A stretch of 64,000 bases of DNA from SM1-73 sp964588305 (GCA_964588305.1 CAZPOP010000006.1:62001-126000), one strand, 5' to 3'; shown: positions 23,041 to 32,422, counted from the stretch's first letter. Notes: generated from the sequence alone by a model not told the origin. Program-made: numbers and translations.

Positions 23041-24411
23041 TTATCCAGGGCAAGCCCTAGTGAACTCAACGTACTTTTTCTTTATTACATCGATTGGCAG
23101 CCTCTGTCTACTTTGGTAGAGTTCACACATCATTCCTAAATCATCATCACATAATATTAAAATACACTTTCTTTGCCCTGACCACAAGTCGATCGTATTT
23201 CTTAAAATTCGTTTTGAAGCATATTGTCGGGTGACAATTATACCGAATCGCCCAAATTGATCTTTTAGGTATCTATTTAATTGATTAATGTGTTGTCGTT
23301 CAACCGCCTCTACGTTCTTCAACTCCATCACAATTTGACGGCAATCATATTCGTCGAAAATGTCTTTCAGGAAGTCGTAAGATTTGTTATTATAAAACAC
23401 CAAGTCTCTAATCAATACCCCTGAGTCCGTTCTGCTCTGTATGTCCGCGAAATCTAATTGCGGATAAACCAAAGAGGCCATGAGCTGACAGACATTGTCT
23501 TCATATTTCCTATCGGCCTTGTCATCTTTCCCAGTCGGTAGCTTCATTATAGTAGTGAATTTTCTTTTAGTAGACAAAACAGGAATTGGTTTAAATAAAG
23601 GATCGTTTTTACAGTCAGACCGTAATAGTTCTTTTATCTTAACATACGATTGAACAACATCATAATTATTTCTATTATAATTAAGTAATTCAACTCTCTT
23701 TGGAAACTTACCCTCTGCTTTGATAACATCCGTAGTGAAATAATTACTGAAGTAATCTTCATAATTAATCCACGGAATAAATCGCAACCATCGCTTAGGT
23801 ACTAATATAATGGGTAGTCTATTTTGGGGATTTTGAGGTAAAGAAACTACTTCCTCAACAAAAGCGTTCTTCTTGTAATCGTACAAATCGAGCTTCGTTT
23901 TTTCCGAGGGGATATTATGTTTTTGGCATTGCTCGATAGTGAAGTCAATTAAGAAAGATTTAATAAAACTACAAGTAATGTCGCTTATTCTATCTCTTGA
24001 AACATTATCAACGAATAATTGAATTTCTTCAAAATGAGTAAACCCTGATTTATTTACCTGAGGAATATCTTTATATAAAGAAAGTATATTATATGCAAGC
24101 TTCTTACCAAACGGCTTCCCTATTCGTGTTTTTGAGACCCCAAGGCCGACCTCGTAACACTCGGATGTTTTTATTAATATGTTGACAGCATCTTTCTCCT
24201 GTCCCTTGTTAAAAAGATAACCCAAATGATTAAAGGAATTTGTAACCGCAGTATGAAGCGAGTTATCCTGTAAAGAGGGAGATTTCCATAAAAGAAATGG
24301 ATCGGCGCATAGAGGAATATCTTCATCTAGAAAAGGAATGGCAAAATCTACTTCCTCTTGTGTAAACGGAAGATCGTAAAAATCATTTAACCTAGGTCTA
24401 ATTAACACCAT
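23041..24411 (-). CDS. Putative PD-(D/E)XK nuclease, head of a three-gene cassette
   Basis: 456 aa, soluble, overall family not recognised. The C-terminal 160 residues show the order expected of a PD-(D/E)XK nuclease: a helix with Glu304 (KYEDNVCQLMASL), Asp336 in LIRDLVFYN, Glu363-x-Lys365 in IVMELKN, and Gln377/Tyr381 in INQLNRYL, which recalls the QxxxY motif of RecB/Cas4-type nucleases. FGRFGIIVTRQYASKRI and KCILILCDDDL complete the fold. The N-terminal 290 residues (RPRLNDFYDLPFTQEEVDFA, then FLDEDIPLCADPFLLWKS) are unknown and could sense or bind a partner. AGAAGG precedes the ATG. The gene is rich in Asn, Lys and Ile codons and looks more AT-rich than the flanking epimerase and DJ-1 genes, suggesting transfer. 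A restriction or anti-invader role is inferred. Confidence 0.7.
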   Translation of the reverse strand: MVLIRPRLNDFYDLPFTQEEVDFAIPFLDEDIPLCADPFLLWKSPSLQDNSLHTAVTNSFNHLGYLFNKGQEKDAVNILIKTSECYEVGLGVSKTRIGKPFGKKLAYNILSLYKDIPQVNKSGFTHFEEIQLFVDNVSRDRISDITCSFIKSFLIDFTIEQCQKHNIPSEKTKLDLYDYKKNAFVEEVVSLPQNPQNRLPIILVPKRWLRFIPWINYEDYFSNYFTTDVIKAEGKFPKRVELLNYNRNNYDVVQSYVKIKELLRSDCKNDPLFKPIPVLSTKRKFTTIMKLPTGKDDKADRKYEDNVCQLMASLVYPQLDFADIQSRTDSGVLIRDLVFYNNKSYDFLKDIFDEYDCRQIVMELKNVEAVERQHINQLNRYLKDQFGRFGIIVTRQYASKRILRNTIDLWSGQRKCILILCDDDLGMMCELYQSRQRLPIDVIKKKYVEFTRACPG

Positions 24412-24550
24412 TGTACAAACCTTCTGTTTTGATGGTTCGGGAATAACAATTTCTCAAGCTCAGAGCATCCTTTCTTCGTGACGAACACTTTGCCCGTGAC
24501 GTCCTTGGTCTCGGACGAGGGCGTCCGTTACCAACATAGAGAACCTGGCG

Positions 24551-25537
24551 CTATGCAGTCCCGCGTTGATACGATGCAATCGCTTCCTCAAGCGCAACAC
24601 GAACAGGCGTATAGGTAATACCCAATTCTCTCTCCGCCTTGCTCCCGTCGATTACGAACCCCTCTTTCATGGTCCTGGTCTTATCCTTGGCCATCTTTAA
24701 TATAGGCGGCTTTTTGATCAAGTTGGCCAGTGCTGTCAGGAGTATTGCATTCACGCCGACCATCCAGCCGGGAAGGGCCAGCTTAGGGAGGGCAACCCCC
24801 GAGATTTCGCTGATCATTTCATTGATCTCTCTAAGAGACAGTTGGTGTTTGCCCACCAGGTATTTTTCCCCCAGGTTCTCTTCCTTCTCCAGTGCCCTGA
24901 CGATGGCCTCGGCTACATCCCTTACATACACCCAGGTAAGAATGGAATCCTCAAAGACTCTGGCCGGCATCCGGCGATGAATCAAATCCTGGATATAGTC
25001 ACCCGTGGTTTTGGGATCACCCGGGCCCACGACGGCGACAGGGTAGACCATGACCAGGGGCAATCCCTTTTTCTCGTAAAGTTCCCAGGCGATCAGATCC
25101 CCCGCATACTTGGTTCGGGCATACTCGCTGAATCGAACCGGGCCAACCGGGCTTTCCTCGGTGAAAGGACAATCCTCCGGCTTGCCATAGATCACCCCGG
25201 TGCTCGCGTGCACTATCTTGGATACACCCGTCTCCAGAGCACACTCCATCACATTTCGTGTGCCGCCGACGTTTACGTCTGTGTAAACCTGCTTGTCGGG
25301 TTCCCAGAATGTGTAGATGTTGGCCAGGTTGACGACCCAATCGCAGCCTCTCATGCCTTCAAGCACGGAATCCTTGTCGGTCACGTCTCCCGTGATGAGG
25401 GCAACACCTGACTCCTTCAAGGTGTGAACGTCGCTGGTTTTCCTGACCAGACAGCGCAGCTCGTGCTCGGTCTGAGCTAACCTTTTTACCAGGTGCGTCC
25501 CGATAAAACCTGTTGCCCCTGTAATGAACGTTTTCAT
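24551..25537 (-). CDS. Extended SDR NAD-dependent epimerase/dehydratase-family protein
   Basis: 328 aa. GATGFIGTHL (residues 7-16) is the extended-SDR nucleotide motif, and YARTKYAGD carries the catalytic Tyr and Lys with Ser upstream in VHASTGVIYGK. The sequence style (VSKIVHASTG, GDVTDKDSVLEGMRGCDWV) is that of dihydroflavonol-4-reductase-like/hopanoid-associated sugar epimerases. The exact substrate is unknown. GGAGGGAG lies 8 bases before the ATG. It is a single gene between the nuclease cassette and the PcrA gene, all on the - strand. Confidence 0.88.
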   Translation of the reverse strand: MKTFITGATGFIGTHLVKRLAQTEHELRCLVRKTSDVHTLKESGVALITGDVTDKDSVLEGMRGCDWVVNLANIYTFWEPDKQVYTDVNVGGTRNVMECALETGVSKIVHASTGVIYGKPEDCPFTEESPVGPVRFSEYARTKYAGDLIAWELYEKKGLPLVMVYPVAVVGPGDPKTTGDYIQDLIHRRMPARVFEDSILTWVYVRDVAEAIVRALEKEENLGEKYLVGKHQLSLREINEMISEISGVALPKLALPGWMVGVNAILLTALANLIKKPPILKMAKDKTRTMKEGFVIDGSKAERELGITYTPVRVALEEAIASYQRGTA

Positions 25538-25686
25538 TTTGTCGCTCCCTCCATATGTGTAACCAAAGGCCGTTTGTTTTCAACAGGGATTTGTAGGGGG
25601 CGCATTTTTGCCTGAGGCAGATCCCTGCCCGTTGAAAATTGGCAGGCGGGCGCCTTTGGCGAACATGCGGACCGTCCAGTTTGATT

Positions 25687-25746
25687 CCCTCTCCCCTGGG
25701 GGAGAGGGTTAGGTTGAGAATCCCGCCGAAGGCGGGGGTGAGGGGG
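25687..25746 (+). repeat. CCCTCTCCCC-type dispersed repeat
   Basis: CCCTCTCCCC-T-GGGGGAGAGGG, then GTTAGGTTGAGAATC, CCCGCC-GAA-GGCGGG and GTGAGGGGG. Other copies are at 34009, 35307, 37055 and, in part, 56949. I know this sequence as a widespread intergenic element in many environmental bacterial genomes. Confidence 0.75.
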
Positions 25747-25777
25747 CAAAACTGTACGAGCAATAACAGCGTTTGTG

Positions 25778-27955
25778 TTAGTAACCGACTATCTCCAAAT
25801 CCGCATATTTGGCCAAAAGCTTTTTGCGGATTCCCCCTCTGAAGACTACGGTCAATTTTAAATTCTCCCCCGATCCTTCTCTTTGAATAATCTGCCCTTC
25901 GCCCCAGTGGGAGTGAATCACCCGAGTGCCAACCTGAAGCAGAGAGTCGTACATATTGGCGGTTTCCGGGTAAAAAGTCTCCACGCGGCCTAGATCAGCT
26001 TTGGCAAATGCCTCCGCCGTAGGCGATACAAAATCCTCAACCTCCAGCAGCTCTTCCGGAATCTCATCAAGAAATCTTGATCTTAGGTTCGTCATGTCGC
26101 CGAAACGTCTGCGGTGAAGGGCATAGGACAGGAATAGTCTTTCCTTTGCCCTGGTGATTCCCACGTAAAAGAGCCTTCTTTCCTCTTCAAGCTCGGAGGT
26201 ACTTTCCAAAGACCGGGAAAGAGGAAATAGTCCTTCCTCTAATCCAGCAATGAAGACCACCGGAAACTCCAGGCCTTTGGCAGCGTGCAGGGTCATCAAA
26301 GTCACCGCATCTTTGGTGTTGTCCCACCGGTCTATGTCGGTGATAAGGGAGACCTCTTCCAAAAATCCCTCCAGGGTGGGATTCTCCGATCTTTCCTTGA
26401 ATTCGGATGTGGCATTGATAAGCTCCCCTACGTTCTCGATTCTGTTTTCAGCTTCGACGGTTTTTTCTCTCTTCAGTTCATCTAAATATCCACTCTTCTC
26501 AGCGATCATCTCTGTCAACTCATCCACCGGCTTTTCTTCCTTTATCTTGACAAGCTCGCGCATCATTTTGGCAAAATCACCTATGGTGCCTTTTGTCCTT
26601 GGTGAGATTCCCTCGATTCCTTCTATCTGATTGACCCCATCAAGGAAACTGACATTTTGCGTGTTGCAGAAGCTCTCTATCTTGGAAATGGTCTTCTCAC
26701 CAATCCCCCTCCCCGGCGTGTTTATGATTCTCTTGATGCTTACTTCATCCTTGGGATTAGCTATCACCTTCAGATAAGCTAATATGTCCTTTATCTCCTT
26801 ACGTTCATAAAATCTCACCCCTCCCACGATCACATAGGGGATTCCATTGTCTCTGAGCTCTTGTTCGAACAAACGCGATTGAGCGTTAGTTCTGTAGAGA
26901 ACGACGAAGTCGGAACGCGCGTAATCTGCTGTCTGCATGAAATGTTGCATGCGTCCCACCAAAGCCTTGGATTCCAGCCTGTCATTCTCCACATAGAAAA
27001 GCCCCACCCTTTCTCCCGTCCGCAACTTGGTATAAAGAGTTTTGCCCTTTCTTTCCGTGTTGTTCTTGACCACTGCGGTCGCAGCATCAAGGATAACCTG
27101 GGTGGAACGATAATTCTGTTCCAGTTTCACCACCTTTGCATCTGTGTAATCACGCTCGAAATCCAGAATATTGCGAATATCCGCGCCTCGCCAGCCATAG
27201 ATGGATTGATCCTCATCTCCCACCACACACAGGTTTTTGTTCTCGGAGGCCAAGAGATTTACCAGGACGTATTGGGCATGATTGGTATCCTGATACTCAT
27301 CCACCAGGATATATTCAAATCTGTCTTGATACTTTTTCAGAATGGCAGGATAATTCCTGAACACCTCCACAGTTTTCATGATCAGATCGTCAAAATCAAA
27401 AGCATTTGCTCCTTTAAGCTTTTTCTCGTAGAGTTCATAAACTCTTGCAGCGTTTTCTTCAAAGACGTCCTCGGTATGTGATGAATATTCCTGCCAATCC
27501 ATCAGCTTGTCTTTCGCTTTTGATATATGGTTTAAAATGGCTTCCTTTGAAAATTGCTTGGTTGAGATGTTCAGTTCCTCCATACATTTCTTTATCAATG
27601 AGAGCTGGTCACTTTGGTCGTAGATGGAGAAAGTCCGGGCATACCCCAAAGCTCCCGCTTCAATCCGCAAGACTCTTGCACATAAAGAATGAAAAGTGCT
27701 CACCCAGATATTGAATCCGCTCTTCCCCAAAAGCTTTTCCACCCGGGTTTTCATTTCGCCAGCGGCCTTGTTGGTGAAGGTGACAGCTAAAATTCTCTGA
27801 GGGTCGATTCCCTTCACTCCCACCAGGTAAGCAATTCGGAAGGCAATAACTCTGGTCTTTCCACTTCCCGCTCCCGCCAGAATCAAAAGCGGCCCGGAGA
27901 CGTGAGCAGCTGCTTCTCGTTGCGCAGGATTCAAGTCTTTCAAGAAATCTATCAA
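25778..27955 (-). CDS. pcrA: UvrD/PcrA-type superfamily 1A DNA helicase
   Basis: 725 aa (PcrA about 720-740). A 3'-5' helicase that unwinds DNA in repair and removes RNA polymerase or recombinase. Motifs in order: LNPAQREAAAHVSGPLLILA (Q motif), GAGSGKT at 28-34, VSTFHSLCARVLR (Ia), DEYQDTNHAQY (II), GDEDQSIYGWRGAD (III), LEQNYRST (IV), VTLMTLHAAKGLEFPVVFIA (V) and YVGITRAKERL (VI). A Tudor-like C-terminal segment (VGTRVIHSHWGEGQIIQREG) typical of PcrA is present. A consensus promoter lies at 27990-28018. The Shine-Dalgarno AAAGGAGAG is close to the ATG. Confidence 0.95.
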   Translation of the reverse strand: MIDFLKDLNPAQREAAAHVSGPLLILAGAGSGKTRVIAFRIAYLVGVKGIDPQRILAVTFTNKAAGEMKTRVEKLLGKSGFNIWVSTFHSLCARVLRIEAGALGYARTFSIYDQSDQLSLIKKCMEELNISTKQFSKEAILNHISKAKDKLMDWQEYSSHTEDVFEENAARVYELYEKKLKGANAFDFDDLIMKTVEVFRNYPAILKKYQDRFEYILVDEYQDTNHAQYVLVNLLASENKNLCVVGDEDQSIYGWRGADIRNILDFERDYTDAKVVKLEQNYRSTQVILDAATAVVKNNTERKGKTLYTKLRTGERVGLFYVENDRLESKALVGRMQHFMQTADYARSDFVVLYRTNAQSRLFEQELRDNGIPYVIVGGVRFYERKEIKDILAYLKVIANPKDEVSIKRIINTPGRGIGEKTISKIESFCNTQNVSFLDGVNQIEGIEGISPRTKGTIGDFAKMMRELVKIKEEKPVDELTEMIAEKSGYLDELKREKTVEAENRIENVGELINATSEFKERSENPTLEGFLEEVSLITDIDRWDNTKDAVTLMTLHAAKGLEFPVVFIAGLEEGLFPLSRSLESTSELEEERRLFYVGITRAKERLFLSYALHRRRFGDMTNLRSRFLDEIPEELLEVEDFVSPTAEAFAKADLGRVETFYPETANMYDSLLQVGTRVIHSHWGEGQIIQREGSGENLKLTVVFRGGIRKKLLAKYADLEIVGY

Positions 27956-27989
27956 ATTCTCTCCTTTCTGTCCGCCTTTACGTAATAGG

Positions 27990-28018
27990 ATTATAATAAC
28001 TGGCGCCTGACATCACAA
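27990..28018 (-). promoter_or_regulatory. Promoter of the PcrA/UvrD gene
   Basis: On the - strand TTGTGA (28018-28013), 17-base spacer, perfect TATAAT (27995-27990), about 35 bases before the start codon. Confidence 0.65.
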
Positions 28019-28052
28019 CACATTTCCGGAAATAAACGTGTGGAAAGCGAAA

Positions 28053-28094
28053 TTGTTGAATCGTGCTTCCGGAGTATCAAGCTTCAGCTTGATC
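28053..28094 (+). repeat. GGAGT-type mini-hairpin with upstream TTGTTGAA
   Basis: TTGTTGAA (28053-28060), 10 bases, GGAGT (28071-28075), then ATCAAGCT-TC-AGCTTGAT (28076-28093). The TTGTTGAA-N10-GGAGT layout is the same as at 19036. Confidence 0.7.
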
Positions 28095-28169
28095 TTTGTT
28101 CTCGCCTTTGGTGAGGATATTCCAAATTGTAGTCACCACAGTCTTTTTGAGAGACCGCGGAAAAAAGAC

Positions 28170-28199
28170 TTGACAACGCCACGTCGGTTTGAGTAGATT
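28170..28199 (+). promoter_or_regulatory. Promoter of the radical SAM gene
   Basis: TTGACA (28170-28175), 18-base spacer, TAGATT (28194-28199), followed by AAGGGGAG at 28221 and the start codon at 28232 or 28247. Confidence 0.55.
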
Positions 28200-28231
28200 G
28201 TGGCAAATCGATTTACAGAAAAGGGGAGATA

Positions 28232-29701
28232 TTGAGAGAAAACGAGATGAATATAAACAAGATAGTTGGAATAGAGCCAAGCCCACCTGGTTTCCACGTG
28301 TTCAGTGCCTTCAAGCTGCCCCGGTTAGGACTTCCTCAGATGGGCACCATCTTGAAGGAAAAAGGTTATGATGTCAAGATCTACTGCCCGGACATCGCTC
28401 CCATAAATTGGGATGAAGTGCTCTCCGCGGACATGGTCATGCTCTCGACCATTACAAGTACTGCTCCGGAAACTTATCAGCTTGCAAAGAAGATTAAAGA
28501 AAAAGCGAAGGTTTTGGGAAAAGATATCACCATTGCCATGGGGGGCGCTCATGTTACCTTCATGGCAGACGAGGCGTTGAATAATCATGCAGACTACGTG
28601 GTTAGAGGTGAAGGGGAGGAGACAATCTTAGATCTAATTTCGTGGCTGGAAAACGGAAACGACGTGGCCAGAATCTCCAAAATTCCGGGATTATCCTATA
28701 AGATAGGGAATAAGGTCAATCATAACGATCCGAGACCGCACCTGCGAGATTTGGACCGTTTGCCCAGGATTAATTTGTCTCTGATCCAGGGATACAAAGA
28801 TATGGGCATAATTCCGGTCCTGACCTCACGGGGATGTCCGTACGACTGCACTTTCTGTTCGGTCACCAAGATGTTCGGTCACAGATATCGTTTTTGCAGT
28901 CAGGAAAAGACCGTAGAGGAGTTGAAATACTATCAAAAGCTCTATCCTGGATCATGGGTCTTCTTCTATGATGATAATTTTACGGCCAGCCCCAAGCGAA
29001 GCAAGAAGTTGCTGGAGATGATGCTCCAGAGTGGCTTGAGTTTCCCTTGGAGTGCTCAGGCCCGGGTGGACGTGGCTAAAGACAAAGAGCTTCTAAAGCT
29101 CATGCAGAAAGCTAACTGCAAGGTGTTATACCTCGGTCTGGAATCTGTCAATCCCAGAACCTTAGAGGAGTACAATAAACGCCAGACCGTAGAAGAGATG
29201 GCGGAAGCAATCAGGATACTGCATCAATACAAGATCAAAGTGCATGGCATGTTCGTTCTGGGCGGAGAGGATGATGACAGAGAAACGGTGATGGAGACGG
29301 TGAAGACGGCCATCAAATGGAAGATCGACACCGTTCAGATGGTCATCCTGGTACCTCTTCCGGGAACCCCCTTCTATGATAATCTAAGCTCACAAAACCG
29401 AATCGTTACTTTCGATTGGAGTCAGTATGACGGGCACCATGTGGTCTTCAAGCCGAACAAGATATCCGCCTGGGAACTGCAGTACGGGGTCATGCTGGAG
29501 GCTATGCCCAAGTTCTACTCTCTCTGGCAGGTCACAAAATCTTTTGTAAGATTCAAATTCAAAAACTTCTCCTTCCGGATATACGGTCACTGGATGCTCA
29601 TCAAATGGAAGGTGCACAATAGCCGTTATCTGGAGGAGCTGAAAGCTTTTTCCTCCAAGCTAAGAAGCAAGGAGAAGAGCAAAGAACTGATAAAAGGATA
29701 A
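28232..29701 (+). CDS. B12-binding-domain radical SAM protein
   Basis: 489 aa. The N-terminal 150 residues form a cobalamin-binding-like Rossmann domain (LPQMGTILKEKGYDVKIYCP; ITIAMGGAHVTFMADEAL; YVVRGEGEETI), and the radical SAM core starts with Cys202, Cys206 and Cys209 in GCPYDCTFCS, the ligands of the 4Fe-4S cluster. DDNFTASPKRSKKLL and YLGLESVNPRTLEEYNKRQT are typical of the MiaB-like/BchE-like group. Members methylate or rearrange unreactive carbons in lipids, pigments or peptides, and the substrate is unknown. Two starts are possible: TTG 28232 (AAGGGGAG just upstream) and ATG 28247 (MNINKIVGIEPSP). A dedicated promoter is at 28170. Confidence 0.88.
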   Translation: MRENEMNINKIVGIEPSPPGFHVFSAFKLPRLGLPQMGTILKEKGYDVKIYCPDIAPINWDEVLSADMVMLSTITSTAPETYQLAKKIKEKAKVLGKDITIAMGGAHVTFMADEALNNHADYVVRGEGEETILDLISWLENGNDVARISKIPGLSYKIGNKVNHNDPRPHLRDLDRLPRINLSLIQGYKDMGIIPVLTSRGCPYDCTFCSVTKMFGHRYRFCSQEKTVEELKYYQKLYPGSWVFFYDDNFTASPKRSKKLLEMMLQSGLSFPWSAQARVDVAKDKELLKLMQKANCKVLYLGLESVNPRTLEEYNKRQTVEEMAEAIRILHQYKIKVHGMFVLGGEDDDRETVMETVKTAIKWKIDTVQMVILVPLPGTPFYDNLSSQNRIVTFDWSQYDGHHVVFKPNKISAWELQYGVMLEAMPKFYSLWQVTKSFVRFKFKNFSFRIYGHWMLIKWKVHNSRYLEELKAFSSKLRSKEKSKELIKG

Positions 29702-29718
29702 AAAACTTCTTTCGTGCT

Positions 29719-29756
29719 TCTGGAGTAGCGTATGGTAGTTGCCCAATTCATTGGGC
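29719..29756 (+). repeat. Mini-hairpin variant GCCCAAT-TC-ATTGGGC
   Basis: TGGAGTAGCG at 29721-29730 is followed after 10 bases by GCCCAAT-TC-ATTGGGC (29741-29756). The preceding TCGTGCTTC matches the sequence before the hairpin at 28071. Confidence 0.55.
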
Positions 29757-29806
29757 TCGACTGACTCTAATCCTAATTCTTCTGAAAAGGAGGGCAATCC
29801 TTCTAT

Positions 29807-31993
29807 TTATCTCATCAAAATCATCTTCTTAGTCTGTTCAAAGTCTCCCACTTTCAATCTGCAGAAATAAACCCCACCAGCGACCTCTTCGTTCATTTCA
29901 TTCTTCCCGTCCCAATTGACCTGATAATCACCCGGCATTCTCTCCTCGTCTACCAGAGTCCTGACTTTCTTTCCCAGAACGTTATATATAGTTAGTGTGG
30001 TGGGGAGGGGACGATGAACCATGAACCGTGAACCATAAACGGCGAAGCGTATGTCGGTGGAAGGGTTAAAGGGATTGGGATAGTTTTGCTCTAACTGGAA
30101 TGGATGTGCCGGATACTGCAGGAATTCGTTTTCTGACTTTGGCGTAGGAGGATCGAATTCCAATATCTTGAAAGAACGGCCATCGCAAAGATAAATACGT
30201 TCTTCTTTAACCACCAACTTTCCCGGATTGTCTCTGGAGTGATAAGTTCCAACCAGTAAGGAAGAAGAAGGGGAGTTTAGATCAATTACTCGCACACAGT
30301 CCGTGGTCGTGGAAAAATAAGCGTACTGATTTTCCGCGTAGACATCCTCAATCCCCTCGTCGGTAAAGTAACATCCAAGGAACGATGGTGCGGTTGGATC
30401 AGTTATGTTGTATATCTCTAGGCCGACGTGCTGGGCGGCGATGAGCAGAAGATTCCCATTGGAGAAGACATTCGTGCATCTTCCCACCGTGGGAATCGAC
30501 GTAACTACGAAAAGATCATCCTTATCTGAGATGTCTATGATGGTCAAACCCATCTCAAGGTCAGCCGCATAGAGATAGTCACCGCTTATGGTTATGTCCT
30601 TCAAGGTCCCGGGAGTTTCTATGAAGCCTTTTGGAGCCGGGTTGTAAGGATCGTGTACGTCTATGATCTGAATGTCATTTTCAGAATTCAAGAAATATGC
30701 AAAACCATCCCTTACCTGAACGCCATACGAATACCCTTCCGGATGATACACGCTCACTGCTTGGGGATGCGAAGGATCAGATACGTCCACCACTCTCATG
30801 CCAGCAACCAGAGCACTGAAATAGACAAAATCTCCCTCTGCGCAGACTCCATTGTTGTTATACTGCGCATCAAAGACACTGACAGTCTGAGGATCGCTGG
30901 GGTCTTCCACGTCCAGGATATAAAACCCGGTATTCTCGCAGAGCACATAGGCCAAATTGTCTTCCACAAAGACGTCGGTCGAAAAGCGCGGCACTCTATA
31001 CGTTCCAGCGGAGAACGGGCGATCCGGATTGAAAACGTTCACTATGCTCGTGGGTCCAAACAGATCGGAGACGAATACAAAATCCGAATGGACAAAAATC
31101 CCCTTACTGAAGTCTCCACAAGAGGAAGCAGAAACGGGAGTTGGGGATTCCTTATCGCGAATATCCAGGACCAGAATTCCATCAGTGGTCAGGGCCAAGT
31201 AGGCACAGTCATCTTTTACGAAAAGATCGGCCAAGTCAGACTCAGTTACACAGCTGGAGACGGTGAAGATGTCTACCGGATTCGTCACGTCCAGTATTCG
31301 AAATTCCCAGGAGGTACCCAGGCAAGCGTAGATTCTCTTTTCATCATCCTCATTCACGAAGACTCTCTTCACCCCGCCGAGGGAATCATAGGAGCCTGCC
31401 AGGAACGGAGATTCAGGAGAAGATACGTCTATCACCTTCACTCCTGTTGCTCCTCCCGTTAGGTAAGCGAAATCATCAAGCAGGTACAGAGATTGAGCGT
31501 CAAGATTCGATACACTGCACGAACCAACAACTGCGACGTTCTGAGGATCGAAAATATCCAGAATCAAGAGCCCATTCTGCCCTGCAGCAACAAAGGCAAA
31601 ATCATCCCTGACCTTTATGTCCATAGCTTTGTCAAACAGCTTAAAGCTGTCTATTAAGGACGGCTTGATAAGTGACGCTATGTCAACCACATAGAGTAAG
31701 CTATCTGCTGAAGCCACATAAGCGTAATTGCCTGAGACATCGACTCTTTGCCCGCCTGTCGAAAGCTCAACTTGACCCATCTGAGAAGGAGAATTGATAT
31801 TGGTCAAGTCCAATGTTGCCAAACCATCGAAGAACACACAATATCCCGTCGTCCCGTCGAACTTCATGTCCCTGAGCTCTCCCCACAAGCTGCTGGACAG
31901 TTTGAGGATATTGGAATCAGGGGTGGCTCCCCTTGCCAAAGGGCCGAGAAAAAACAGCGCCACTATGATGATAAGAGCTCTTGCCGTCTTCAT
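29807..31993 (-). CDS. Secreted LVIVD-repeat beta-propeller protein with C-terminal sorting domain
   Basis: 728 aa. Signal peptide in residues 1-22 (ALIIIVALFFLGPLARG). Residues about 35-620 are roughly fourteen repeats of the LVIVD type (GLLILDIFDPQNVAVVGS, GVKVIDVSSPESPFLAG, GLTIIDISDKDDLFVV, GLEIYNITDPTAPSFLG), which form bacterial beta-propeller surface proteins. The last 95 residues are the FlgD-like/type IX sorting domain (LEQNYPNPFNPSTDIRFA, LTIYNVLGKKVRTLVDE, terminal KKMILMR). Inside that domain lies AVYGSRFMVHRPLP, encoded by a 27-base run of RTGAACC repeats inserted in frame (30014-30040). Surface adhesion or binding is likely; no enzyme motif is seen. Confidence 0.88.
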   Translation of the reverse strand: MKTARALIIIVALFFLGPLARGATPDSNILKLSSSLWGELRDMKFDGTTGYCVFFDGLATLDLTNINSPSQMGQVELSTGGQRVDVSGNYAYVASADSLLYVVDIASLIKPSLIDSFKLFDKAMDIKVRDDFAFVAAGQNGLLILDIFDPQNVAVVGSCSVSNLDAQSLYLLDDFAYLTGGATGVKVIDVSSPESPFLAGSYDSLGGVKRVFVNEDDEKRIYACLGTSWEFRILDVTNPVDIFTVSSCVTESDLADLFVKDDCAYLALTTDGILVLDIRDKESPTPVSASSCGDFSKGIFVHSDFVFVSDLFGPTSIVNVFNPDRPFSAGTYRVPRFSTDVFVEDNLAYVLCENTGFYILDVEDPSDPQTVSVFDAQYNNNGVCAEGDFVYFSALVAGMRVVDVSDPSHPQAVSVYHPEGYSYGVQVRDGFAYFLNSENDIQIIDVHDPYNPAPKGFIETPGTLKDITISGDYLYAADLEMGLTIIDISDKDDLFVVTSIPTVGRCTNVFSNGNLLLIAAQHVGLEIYNITDPTAPSFLGCYFTDEGIEDVYAENQYAYFSTTTDCVRVIDLNSPSSSLLVGTYHSRDNPGKLVVKEERIYLCDGRSFKILEFDPPTPKSENEFLQYPAHPFQLEQNYPNPFNPSTDIRFAVYGSRFMVHRPLPTTLTIYNVLGKKVRTLVDEERMPGDYQVNWDGKNEMNEEVAGGVYFCRLKVGDFEQTKKMILMR
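30014..30040. repeat. RTGAACC 7-bp tandem repeat inside a coding region
   Basis: Four 7-base units (ATGAACC, ATGAACC, GTGAACC, ATAAAC), in frame with the sorting domain of the LVIVD protein. Related runs are at 52291-52318 and 53196-53216 in non-coding DNA. Confidence 0.75.
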
Positions 31994-32078
31994 TGCCTCA
32001 ATTCCCTGAGAATGAGCTTACCTGTTTTCCTAATGTACCTCACCACAGCTCTTTATCAGTTATACGGTGGCAAATACT

Positions 32079-32233
32079 GGAGTGTTCACCTTCAGGTGAA
32101 CCTGATGAAACGTAGCCCCCACAACTTAATCCTCTCCCCAAGCCCGCGTAAGCCGGGTTTATCCTGAGGAGGTTTAGTCTGAAGGCCTCCCAGCCCCGCG
32201 ACGGCCTCTGGAGTGTTCACCTTTAGGTGAACC
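32079..32233 (+). repeat. Two GGAGT mini-hairpins with GTTCACCT/AGGTGAAC arms
   Basis: GGAGT then GTTCACCT-TC-AGGTGAAC (32084-32101) and again GGAGT then GTTCACCT-TT-AGGTGAAC (32215-32232). The same stem is present twice, with only the hinge differing. Confidence 0.75.
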
Positions 32234-32342
32234 TTCTAAAACGTATCCCGGTCACCTTTCCGCCAGAGGGGCCGGCCTGCTGGATGTCGGACAGAGATCT
32301 GCCACCGGCAGAAATTCTTTCCCAAAAAGGGAGGGGAGACTT

Positions 32343-32367
32343 GTAGCGTCGGGTCTTGTGCCCGACG
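32343..32367 (+). repeat. GTAG-CGTCGGG hinge hairpin
   Basis: GTAG, then CGTCGGG-TCTTGTG-CCCGACG (32347-32367), the single-copy version of the B module in the composite arrays at 40.8 and 42 kb. Confidence 0.7.
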
Positions 32368-32422
32368 GGGTCCTTGTCGTCGAGCAGTTCTAACGCACAT
32401 GGACGGACTACAGCCAGAAGAA

